A stretch of 5,954 bases of DNA, taken from CAYLYM01 sp964387645 (GTDB lineage: Bacteria; Calditrichota; Calditrichia; RBG-13-44-9). Positions within the stretch are counted from its first letter, which is position 1. The number at the start of each line of letters is the position of its first letter. Shown in pieces: positions 1 to 5,763 of this stretch. A program made the position numbers and the translations under genes. The notes below the pieces were generated by a model, which was given only the letters and a program-made list of their open reading frames with translations, did no database searches and had not been told where the DNA came from. Location of the stretch: NCBI GenBank assembly GCA_964387645.1, contig CAYLYM010000164.1, positions 1 to 5,954 on the forward strand, in the 5' to 3' direction.

Positions 1-69
1 TTTTGAAAAATCAATTCAATAAAAACAATAAGTCACAGAAAAATTAACTGTCAAACTCGGGAGAGTCGT

Positions 70-696
70 ATGATCCATCGTGAGGGAATTTACAAATCGT
101 ATGGAGAAAGAAAAATTTTACAAAACATCAATTTGACAATTGAAGCGGGGTCTTGTTACTGTCTATTAGGAAAACGGAGCAGGGAAAAGTACATTGTTAA
201 ATATTATTTGTTATTTGATTAGACTAGATAGCGGGAAGGTTTTTATTAACGGTTTACCTTATCCCGAAGACGCTTTGAAAATAAAAAAATTTTTAAGCGT
301 TCTTCTTGAACATTTGCCGTTGATAGAAGAGTTAACAGGATTACTTAAGATTTGTAGAACTGTTACATTCTATTGATAAAAAAATTTTAGATAATCTAAT
401 TAAAAACCTTGTAGACTTCTTTTTAGAAGATAATAATTTTTTACTAACCCCCATTCGTAGTTATTCTAAAGGGATGAAAAAAAGTAACAATATGTGCTAC
501 TCTTTTGTCCAATCCGAAAATTTTAGTACTCGATGAACCATTTAACGATTCGGATTCTATTGGAGTTGCTCAATTGATAGATTTTTTATATTCTTTTCAA
601 AATGAAGAGAAAACAATTTTGATTTCTTCTCACAACCTCCTCTATATCAAAAAAATAGCTACACATATTGGAATTTTAGTAGAAGAAAAAAAATGA
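70..696 (+). pseudogene. ABC transporter ATP-binding protein, multiply frameshifted
   Basis: Three reading frames, joined in order, rebuild one ABC ATPase of roughly 209 residues. The ATG at 70 has a GGGAG ribosome binding site six bases upstream and opens MIHREGIYKSYGERKILQNI, a typical ABC N-terminus. Frame breaks lie at the A-run 171-174, near 338-342 and in the A-run 476-483. Across them one can read a Walker A (GKNGAGKST if two bases are restored), the signature-like SYSKGMKK, Walker B ILVLDEPF (about 520-546), a degenerate D-loop (NDSD) and the H-loop SSHN. The stop TGA at 694-696 may itself be premature, because the same frame continues GEINSEFKTISYNI up to the next ATG at 742. In the family this subunit powers export with an ABC-2 type permease, and the remnant downstream fits that role. 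As written the gene cannot make a functional ATPase unless the indels are assembly errors. Confidence 0.85.
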
Positions 697-741
697 GGAG
701 AAATAAACTCTGAGTTTAAAACAATAAGTTATAACATTAAT

Positions 742-972
742 ATGAACTCTGCATTTATCCTTTACAAAAATTTGGTCAAACAGGAAACAAGATATTTAAA
801 AAAATGGCTTTGCTGGGTAATTGGCTGGCCATGGTCTTAATGACCACATTTTTTGTTGGATATTACATTTTATCTTAACTGACTATAATACCAAAACAGT
901 TCAGTGTGTCATTTTAATATTCATTTATACGACTTTTTTATTTAATATGGGAGCATTTCTGACGGTGGAGCC
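742..972 (+). pseudogene. ABC-2 type permease, N-terminal remnant
   Basis: The ATG at 742 lies just after the ABC ATPase, in the same frame, and begins MNSAFILYKNLVKQETRYL. After a shift in the A-run near 800 a second frame gives a hydrophobic segment, GNWLAMVLMTTFFVGYYIL. After another shift near 870-880 a third frame gives VQCVILIFIYTTFLFNMGAF. A short cytoplasmic N-terminus followed by paired transmembrane helices, next to an ATPase, is what an ABC exporter permease looks like. The coding signal fades at about 970, far short of a full permease. The assignment rests on context and hydrophobicity, not on a diagnostic motif. Confidence 0.5.
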
Positions 973-1430
973 AAATCTCCAGGGTTTGCCCCAGCACGAA
1001 TGCCATAAAGCGTACCACAAAATGCCCTTTGATTCGTCGAGATGTGTTAAAAACGGCTGGGCTATTCTGCTTGGCATTAAAATGGATTTAGACACCTGGG
1101 ATCTTGTTCATTTGATGAAAATACCCTGCTTAAAAATCTATAATTATAAAAACAGTCTTTTCTACGGTAGCTATGTAAATCGTTTAAGTTTGATCATGGG
1201 TGTATGAATATGGCTATTTTTTGGGGGAAGAAACAGTCGCCGTGAGAACGTAATGAGCAAGTAGCTTGAACAGTGTTTAAGGTATAAACGTCATGCTTCA
1301 GTATCTCGGTTTATGTGGGATTATTGGAAGATCCTTCAAGCGCCGAAATATGAAGAACCTCAACAGCGTTTGGATTCTTTTGGGACGCGAGGGGCAGAAA
1401 AAAAAACCCGAGATGATTGTGTAAATGGAA
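973..1430 (+). other. Unassigned, relatively GC-rich stretch with broken coding-like fragments
   Basis: This stretch looks richer in G and C than its surroundings. Coding-like pieces appear in different plus-strand frames: MPFDSSRCVKNGWAILLGIK (from 1022), a Tat-like RRDVLKTAGL in an overlapping frame (about 1036-1065), YEYGYFLGEETVAVRT (about 1201-1250) and RYKRHASVSRFMWDYWKILQ followed by APKYEEPQQRLDSFGTRG (about 1280-1395). None is recognised. They could be the middle of the permease, an inserted gene or element fragment, or chance open frames. No convincing terminal inverted repeats or target duplication were found at its edges. Confidence 0.3.
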
Positions 1431-1695
1431 CAGAAAAACAGTTATTTTTTTCATTTTACCGTTATCTTATACTCCGACACCTTCCCGTAAGAACTATAAA
1501 TCTGGCCGAATACTTTTTTCTAATATCAAAAATCTACTCCGATGTTTCCCTGACTGGATCCAAGAAATTCATATTATCAGAATCATTGTGTTTCTTATCC
1601 TGAGACCAAATGCTTTTCACTCGAATCGTCTCAATTATTATAACAACAAGATGCACGTTTATATTTTAAATAAAAATTTCAACAAAATATATTGA
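1431..1695 (+). other. Membrane-protein-like scrap, possibly permease remainder
   Basis: Two overlapping plus-strand frames read as hydrophobic, basic sequence. One contains FFSFYRYLILRHLPVRTINL, which resembles the loop-plus-helix pattern of ABC-2 permeases; the other gives HIIRIIVFLILRP. Neither has a ribosome binding site or a complete gene structure. It may be the distal part of the broken permease, but no family motif proves it. Between 1696 and the transporter stop at 1756 nothing else is visible, and no clear terminator hairpin separates the convergent units. Confidence 0.25.
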
Positions 1696-1755
1696 TAGTC
1701 TCTGAAATTTTAAACAACACTCTGGCATTGACACTACAAACATCAAACATTGATT

Positions 1756-2781
1756 TTAAAATCCTGATAATATACCCAATAAACCTAATATGAATCCAAA
1801 AATGATATTAACTATTTTTGATACTATAAAACTTTTTTTTGAGAACGCTAATAATGGCAAAGATCCATGCCCATCCTGAACAATAGAACTAGCCAACAAA
1901 ATACTAAAAGGTATGGAACCATTGGCAAAAAGCGTTACAAAAATCATGTGTGGTCCAGATTCGGGAATAATCCCTACTAGAATTGCAATAATCAAGATGG
2001 CAAACTTATTTGTTTGAATCCAGGCTTCAAGATTAAGATAATTTTCCAGAAAATGAATAAACAACAAAGCTCCAAAAGTCCAGAAAAATATTTTGAGTAG
2101 ATGTTTTTTTAATACATGTTCCCATAAGTGCCTTTCTAAAAAATGGTCAGGAACCGTAGAAACTACAAACAAAGCAAATAGAGAACTTATCAATAGTGTT
2201 ATTTTCACCCAATTCCAACTTTGCGGTCCAATCGATTGGCTTAACAAAGCAAACAAGAATAAAGAAAGAATACCTATTAACAGCGCACGTGAAAAACTGA
2301 TATTTTTTAATTGATACTTAATTTTATTTCTTTGAAAACAGTGGCACACTTCTCGTTCGTGCAATTTAAATTCATGCCGGACACTCACTAATAAAACATC
2401 CTTTTTTTTGTAAAACAAATCTACCAAATAACCTGCAATAATAGCCACAAAGAAAAGAACGCCATTTAAAAAAAGAGCTTTAGCCGGAAACATGGAAAAC
2501 ATCACATAGGCCTCGTCTCCACTGGTGGCAATCATAGCTGCAACCAAAGCACCAAAACTTACTAAACGATGCGCATATAGCGAAACAACCGTGAATGCTC
2601 CAAGACAACCTGGAACAATCCCCAAAAACGCGCAAAGCAAATATTGTTTAAAATGATTTTTTAAAAAGGATTCTTGCCATTGCCCATGTGTTTGGACATT
2701 GATGTACTCAATTAATAACATCATAATAAAGACAAAACTGGTAATCAATAACGCATGTTTAATAACACCAACGACAAACAT
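1756..2781 (-). CDS. Putative 10-TM heavy-metal exporter (ArsP_2 / 'putative manganese transporter' family)
   Basis: This integral membrane protein of 341 residues matches my recollection of the ArsP_2 family (PF11449), whose members are annotated as arsenic or manganese efflux proteins; the substrate is not experimentally secure. It is an inverted-repeat type transporter. The first half has the start HALLITSFVFIMMLLIEY (9-26), PGCLGAF (57-63) and ATSGDEAYVM (85-94). The second half mirrors this with PESGPH (273-278) and QDGHGSLPLL (302-311). Between them lies a soluble loop with the conserved metal-ligand-like cluster HEREVCHC (H141, C146, H147, C148). About nine or ten hydrophobic segments can be counted. 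I chose the ATG at 2781, because AGGTG at 2788-2792 sits six bases before it; a GTG at 2790 would overlap that site. A 22-bp palindrome lies upstream. The frame is complete, unlike most neighbours. Confidence 0.85.
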   Translation of the reverse strand: MFVVGVIKHALLITSFVFIMMLLIEYINVQTHGQWQESFLKNHFKQYLLCAFLGIVPGCLGAFTVVSLYAHRLVSFGALVAAMIATSGDEAYVMFSMFPAKALFLNGVLFFVAIIAGYLVDLFYKKKDVLLVSVRHEFKLHEREVCHCFQRNKIKYQLKNISFSRALLIGILSLFLFALLSQSIGPQSWNWVKITLLISSLFALFVVSTVPDHFLERHLWEHVLKKHLLKIFFWTFGALLFIHFLENYLNLEAWIQTNKFAILIIAILVGIIPESGPHMIFVTLFANGSIPFSILLASSIVQDGHGSLPLLAFSKKSFIVSKIVNIIFGFILGLLGILSGF

Positions 2782-2787
2782 AACCCA

Positions 2788-2792
2788 CACCT
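2788..2792 (-). promoter_or_regulatory. Ribosome binding site deciding the transporter start
   Basis: AGGTG on the minus strand lies six bases before the ATG at 2781. The in-frame GTG at 2790 is part of this same site, so it cannot be the start served by it. Confidence 0.55.
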
Positions 2793-2853
2793 AAATTAAT
2801 TTTAATTGTTGTAAAAAGTTAATAACTCGCGTGGTACACTTCGACAAAAATCA

Positions 2854-2875
2854 ACAAAACTTAATTAAGTTTTGT
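2854..2875. promoter_or_regulatory. 22-bp perfect palindrome, candidate operator of the transporter gene
   Basis: The half-site ACAAAACTTAA is followed at once by its exact reverse complement, with no spacer. It lies about 73 bases upstream of the transporter ATG, inside the leader and downstream of the dead NifX-like gene. A spacer-free dyad of this size before a metal-transporter gene fits a dimeric repressor site. I do not recognise the sequence as a known MntR, Fur or ArsR box. It lacks a GC-rich stem and T-tract, so a terminator is unlikely. Confidence 0.5.
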
Positions 2876-2896
2876 AATTATCGTCTTCTCTCTTTT

Positions 2897-3139
2897 CTAT
2901 TTATTAACTAATTTAGTGATAAAATTTATAATTATTCTGCACATCCAAAATATATCGCCGTCTTTAAAAAACTGTACAAATTTTTAATCTGCCCAATGTC
3001 CTGTTGATTTTTTATTTATAAATGCAGTTTCTCGTGTTTCTTAAGCTTTATTTATAGTAAATATTTTGCAATACTGACTTTCATCAAAATAAACGATAAA
3101 GATTGTTTATATACCGTTTGTTGCAACTCCGATTTTCAT
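2897..3139 (-). pseudogene. NifX-like (dinitrogenase Fe-Mo cofactor biosynthesis family) protein, dead copy
   Basis: An ATG at 3139 with AAAAGGAA about seven bases before it opens MKIGVATNGI, the classic start of PF02579-type NifX/NifB-like proteins. Reading on in the same frame gives TAA at 3109, then TIFIVYFDESQYCKIFTI (family pattern T-I-x-x-x-F-x-x-A-x-Y-y-x-I-F-x-I), TAA at 3043, ETRETAFINKKSTGHWAD, TAA at 2986 and KFVQFFKDGDI. The last piece corresponds to the family's 'I-K-D-C-D-V-x-I-x-G-G-M-G' core, with Cys replaced by Gly and the Gly-rich end lost, perhaps through a small frameshift. Members normally have about 100-125 residues; about 80 codons can be followed here. The family handles iron-sulfur or metal clusters. 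It lies 64 bases downstream of the radical SAM stop codon, in the same direction, so it was probably co-transcribed with it. Confidence 0.7.
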
Positions 3140-3203
3140 ATTTTTATTCCTTTTAAACTTCTTTTTAAATTTAGATGTCTCTTTTCAAAATAGGATTAAA
3201 ATC

Positions 3204-4136
3204 TTAAACCAACTTGTAGAAAAATCCTCTTTCCTGCAATACACTTTTGATCTTTCCTTTTTCTTCAAGAACATCCAGATATTTGTTGATTTCATTTATG
3301 TGCAAATTGAGTATTTCTGATAAGTCTTCCAGAGTGCATGGTCTTCGAGCAATTGTTCCTAAAATTGCAAATTCAATATCATTCCGATAAACAGCAATCT
3401 TTTTTCGACTATGCGTTTTAGCAATAATTTCTGCATTAGGAATTTGCCAGAATTTGAGAATCTGCTTAAGTTCTGCTGGCGTAGCTGCTCTAATATTAGG
3501 AATGGTTCCCGGACGATCCAAAGTGTTTAACTGAACTCGATCAGGCTTCACTTTTAAGATAGTTTGTTTTAAAGCGTTTAGGTCATCTTTGTTGTCGTTA
3601 AATCCAGGTATAATAAAAACTTCCAGATAAATAACTCCTCTGTACATAGCACGAAATTGAACTTGTCCTTCAATTATAGTATCGAGATTTAAAGAAGGAT
3701 GCGGACGATTAATCTTTTTAAAAGTTTTTAATCTTGCTGCATCAAGGGAAGGAATGATCAAATCAGCGTTTAAGATTTGTTGACGCACTTGTTCATCAAA
3801 AAGCAATGTTCCATTTGTTAGTACTGCAGTTCTAAAGGAACCTTTCTGTTTTTTTAAAAAGTTTAGGATTTCTCCGATCCCAACATGAAGTGTGGGTTCA
3901 CCTGATCCTGAAAAAGTAATAAATTCTGGATGTTGATTGTGAGATAAATAATGTTTCAATTCATCAACTATTTTCTGGGTTGGTACCCATTCCTTCCGCA
4001 TAGTTGTTAGATTTGTTGTTCGACCGCATTCACAATAAACGCAGTTCAACGAACAGGTTTTGTAAGGAACAAGATCAATCCCCAGAGAAATTCCTAAACG
4101 CCTTGAAGGTACCGGTCCAAACAAATGATTGTACAT
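3204..4136 (-). CDS. Radical SAM protein, COG0731-like, with C-terminal winged-helix domain
   Basis: This complete protein of 310 residues belongs to the radical SAM superfamily, which uses a [4Fe-4S] cluster to cleave S-adenosylmethionine reductively. The cluster ligands are C28, C32 and C35 in TCSLNCVYCECGRTT (CX3CX2C, with a further C37). Other core elements are FGPVPSRRLGISLGIDL at the N-terminus, the SAM-contact motif FSGSGEPTL (75-83), LTNGT (106-110), PSLDA (129-133), IIPGFNDN (175-182) and QLNTLDRPGT (202-211). Residues from about 255 to the end look like a winged helix (LEDLSEILNLHINEINKYLD). This layout is a known subgroup related to the wybutosine-type COG0731 proteins, often found near NifX-like and DUF5320 genes in anaerobes; its substrate is unknown. 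The start fits the family, although no strong ribosome binding site precedes it. It lies between two decayed genes but is itself intact. Confidence 0.88.
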   Translation of the reverse strand: MYNHLFGPVPSRRLGISLGIDLVPYKTCSLNCVYCECGRTTNLTTMRKEWVPTQKIVDELKHYLSHNQHPEFITFSGSGEPTLHVGIGEILNFLKKQKGSFRTAVLTNGTLLFDEQVRQQILNADLIIPSLDAARLKTFKKINRPHPSLNLDTIIEGQVQFRAMYRGVIYLEVFIIPGFNDNKDDLNALKQTILKVKPDRVQLNTLDRPGTIPNIRAATPAELKQILKFWQIPNAEIIAKTHSRKKIAVYRNDIEFAILGTIARRPCTLEDLSEILNLHINEINKYLDVLEEKGKIKSVLQERGFFYKLV

Positions 4137-4233
4137 ATTGTTTAAATTATCTAAAATTGATTAAAATTTTCAGATCATATTGAATATTGACAGAGATAAT
4201 TTCAACAACTAATGTAGTCAAATTATTTTGTTT

Positions 4234-4536
4234 CTATATACACTCATTAACTAAAAACTCTTCCACAATTTTTTAATGTTCTTAGATATTTACATCGAAG
4301 CAATTATGATATTAATTGCAAATGCTGAATCTTGTTTTTAAACTTTATATCCTTCCTTTTCTGATATCTTGATCTTCAATTTAAATAGACCTGTTTTAAA
4401 CAATAAAACCTAAGTAACCCAGAAAACTAGTGAGTTAAGAGTAAAGGTTTTAAAAATGTCTAGTAAAATTGGCCAAACACTTAAAAATTAGCAAATGAAC
4501 AATAGAAATTATTATTTTTTACTTTATCAATAATAT
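4234..4536 (-). pseudogene. Possible further NifX-like relic
   Basis: The stretch between the zinc-ribbon relic and the radical SAM gene has no open gene. One minus-strand frame, read through stops, nevertheless keeps family-like pieces over some 100 codons. A GCAGGAG ribosome binding site at 4544-4550 is followed by KIIISIVH and CLANFTRHF, then TAA at 4452. That last piece matches the N-H-F-G-H-C-E motif of one NifX-like subgroup if three single G-to-A/T changes are reversed. Near the end the same frame gives FDVNI and KIVEEFLVNE (to 4234), like the family C-terminus 'G-x-V-E-E-x-x-x-x-Y-L-x-G'. The middle is unrecognisable and the start codon is lost. This is an inference from short matches and clearly weaker than the other two NifX-like relics. 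Confidence 0.38.
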
Positions 4537-4552
4537 TATTTTTCTCCTGCTC

Positions 4553-4754
4553 TTATTCTCGAATCATTAACTTACTGCATTTCAAACATTTAACTACTGT
4601 ACATTGTGATTATGTGCCTGCTTTATGGACAACTTTTATTCCACACTAAGCGCAAATACAATTCCCTCCTAGCCCCAATCCACTACAATTTTTACCAAAA
4701 CCACAACTTAGGCCTATGCCTGGTCCCTGTCCACTTCCTTTATCTCCACCCCAT
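4553..4754 (-). pseudogene. Small Cys-rich zinc-ribbon protein of NifX/DUF5320 loci, dead copy
   Basis: An ATG at 4754 leads to GG; if one inserted T just after it is ignored, the frame reads GGDKGSGQGPGIGL, CGFGKNCSGLGLGG, NCICA, TAG (4646-4648), CGIKVVHKAGT, TAA (4610-4612), SQCTVVKCLKCSKLMIRE and TAA (4553-4555). This fits, from memory, a small family found beside DUF5320 and NifX-like genes: a Gly-rich start followed by 'C-x-C-P-K-C-G-...-P-H-x-x-G-x-P-C-...-C-P-x-C-G-x-x-M-x-R'. The cysteine spacing needed for one metal site is still visible, but the gene carries a frameshift and two internal stops. The probable original codons at the stops (AAG, for example) differ by one base. It lies directly downstream of the DUF5320 gene, after a stem-loop. 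Confidence 0.65.
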
Positions 4755-4794
4755 TTCTTCTCTAAATTTTAAATTTACTGAGTAAACAAACGGA

Positions 4795-4824
4795 CAGGTT
4801 GTCCATAGTTTTATGGACAGCCTG
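4795..4824 (-). terminator. Stem-loop downstream of the DUF5320-type gene
   Basis: The 13-base arms CAGGTTGTCCATA and TATGGACAGCCTG pair at 12 of 13 positions around a GTTT loop, starting about 20 bases after the stop codon. On the minus strand only a weak T-rich tail follows (GTTTGTTTAC). It may be an inefficient terminator or an RNA-stabilising hairpin between operon members. The ten bases TATGGACAAC recur at 4624-4633. Confidence 0.5.
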
Positions 4825-4844
4825 CACTTTTGCATGATAATAGT

Positions 4845-5174
4845 TTAATCACTCTCATCTGAATTGGATTTATTTTTCTCGCTCAAGCCGTCAATTCGAT
4901 TGAGCAATCCCTCAATAGCCGATTTCAGATTATTAAGCTCTTCTCTCATTGAAGCAAGTTCCGCATTGTTGATTTCACCAGTCGATGGACTTGTCTCGGA
5001 ACCAGGGAACTGTGATTGTGGCCAGTTCCAGCGCCAACCGTAACCACGTCCAAAACCACGGCCCATCGATATACCCTTTTTGTAACCAGGACTATTATAA
5101 CCTGCGCAATAGCCCAGTCTACGTCCTGTTCTTGGTCCACGACCTAAGGGACCTGTACGATCTCCCCATGGCAT
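4845..5174 (-). CDS. DUF5320-type small Gly/Arg-rich protein
   Basis: This complete 109-residue protein starts MPWGDRTGPLGRGPRTGRRL, the hallmark N-terminus of the DUF5320 family (usual form 'M-P-x-G-D-x-T-G-P-x-G-x-G-P-x-T-G-R'), with a single Cys at 23 in GYCAGY. A Gly/Arg/Trp-rich part follows (MGRGFGRGYGWRWNW, 37-51). A helical segment at about 69-96 (ELASMREELNNLKSAIEGLL) is probably a coiled coil, and the tail is acidic. GGAGG at 5182-5186, seven bases before the ATG, is the strongest ribosome binding site in the window. The function of the family is not established. Members often accompany NifX-like proteins, zinc-ribbon proteins and cluster-handling ATPases in anaerobes, and relics of such partners flank this gene on both sides. 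It has no stops or frameshifts, so it appears to be maintained. Confidence 0.85.
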   Translation of the reverse strand: MPWGDRTGPLGRGPRTGRRLGYCAGYNSPGYKKGISMGRGFGRGYGWRWNWPQSQFPGSETSPSTGEINNAELASMREELNNLKSAIEGLLNRIDGLSEKNKSNSDESD

Positions 5175-5289
5175 AACTTTGCCTCCTTTTTTAGTTAAAC
5201 CAATTACAAATTGTTTTTTTAACTCTCATAATTTTGCTTTCTACTTTTTAAAATCCACACCCTTACTTTTTTTAAACCTCATAACCTTT
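5175..5289 (-). other. Leader of the DUF5320-type gene
   Basis: This AT-rich spacer separates the NifX-like relic from the DUF5320 start. Apart from the strong GGAGG at 5182-5186 it holds no open frame of note. I see no convincing -35/-10 pair and no terminator, so the gene may depend on the promoter upstream of the relic. Confidence 0.4.
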
Positions 5290-5580
5290 TTAAACTTCTA
5301 ATACGCCTCTTTTAAAAATAATACTAACTAATATTAACTTCAGTTAATAAAACTTCCAATCTTATATTTTTAAAACAGGGTTAGCTTTTATTCTAATACT
5401 TATTGTAACCAAATCATCCACACATGCATTAATAAAAATTCGAACAGTACTCATTCTTCTTCCATTTGCAACTTCCGCATTTGCTGTGTTATCAATAAAT
5501 TATTTTTCTTAGCATTCGTATTTATCATATAAAATTCTCGTTTTCGTCTAAAATGTAAATTTACCTTTTTGTACCAACAC
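5290..5580 (-). pseudogene. NifX-like (PF02579-type) protein, dead copy upstream of DUF5320
   Basis: One minus-strand frame, read through its stops, keeps the family pattern for about 95 codons. After a TAG at 5550 comes TKTRILYDKYEC (family 'G-R-x-x-x-F-x-I-Y-D'), then TAA at 5511 and TAA at 5502, and a 45-codon open stretch containing FIDNTANAEVANGRRMSTV and FINACVDDLVTISIRIKANP ending VLKI. In the family this part reads approximately 'D-N-x-x-N-x-x-A-x-G-A-G-I ... A-G-V-D-A-L-I-T-G-x-x-G-P-K-A-x-x-V-L'; here several glycines have become Arg, Cys or Ile. After TAA at 5364 and 5346 the frame ends IIFKRGVLEV, like the usual 'F-x-x-G-x-L'. The N-terminal third is shortened and the start codon is lost, though GGGAGGTG lies just upstream. 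It was the probable first gene of the operon. Confidence 0.72.
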
Positions 5581-5644
5581 CTCCCTGTACAATGATTATT
5601 TTTTCTCGTTACCACACCTTAGTAACAATCTCTCATCCACCAAT

Positions 5645-5694
5645 AATGAACATATGTTCATTTTGTTTAACACAATTTAATGAACATAAGTTCA
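5645..5694. promoter_or_regulatory. Tandem inverted repeats, candidate ArsR/TetR-type operator
   Basis: An 18-bp perfect palindrome AATGAACATATGTTCATT (5645-5662) is followed, 34 bp away centre to centre, by the related TGAACATAAGTTCA (5681-5694). Both have the form TGAAC-N4-GTTCA. Dyads of this TGAA...TTCA type are typical of ArsR/SmtB-family metal sensors and of some TetR-family repressors. The pair lies about 65-110 bases before the NifX-like relic that heads the minus-strand gene series. It may therefore have controlled that operon, or a divergent gene to the right; the regulator itself is not in the window. Confidence 0.6.
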
Positions 5695-5763
5695 AACTAC
5701 AAAAAAAATTTTACTTAAATAATATTTAAAATATCAGCTATATAACCTTATAAAATTACTATT

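Noticed and set aside
821..1207. One continuous 128-codon plus-strand gene
   Set aside because: It starts in the middle of the permease helix region in another frame and joins unrelated pieces; only residues matching TVQCVILIFIYTTFLF look like real coding sequence, so it is not a true gene.
960..1430. Complete insertion sequence within the permease
   Set aside because: No matching terminal inverted repeats, target duplication or recognisable transposase motif could be found.
2093..2314. Plus-strand open frame of 73 codons inside the transporter gene
   Set aside because: It is antisense to a well-conserved membrane protein, lacks a ribosome binding site, and its composition is that of a shadow frame.
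4300..4319. Short inverted repeat GCAATTA...TAATTGC
   Set aside because: Seven-base AT-rich arms are expected by chance in sequence this AT-rich.
4553..4754. Stop-codon recoding (selenocysteine, pyrrolysine or alternative code) in the zinc-ribbon relic
   Set aside because: The stops are TAG and TAA, a frameshift is also present, and the intact neighbouring genes use no internal stops, so decay is the simpler explanation.
4946..5176. Additional open frames on both strands over the DUF5320-type gene
   Set aside because: They overlap a clearly recognised gene with a strong ribosome binding site; they are shadows of its Gly/Arg-rich codons.
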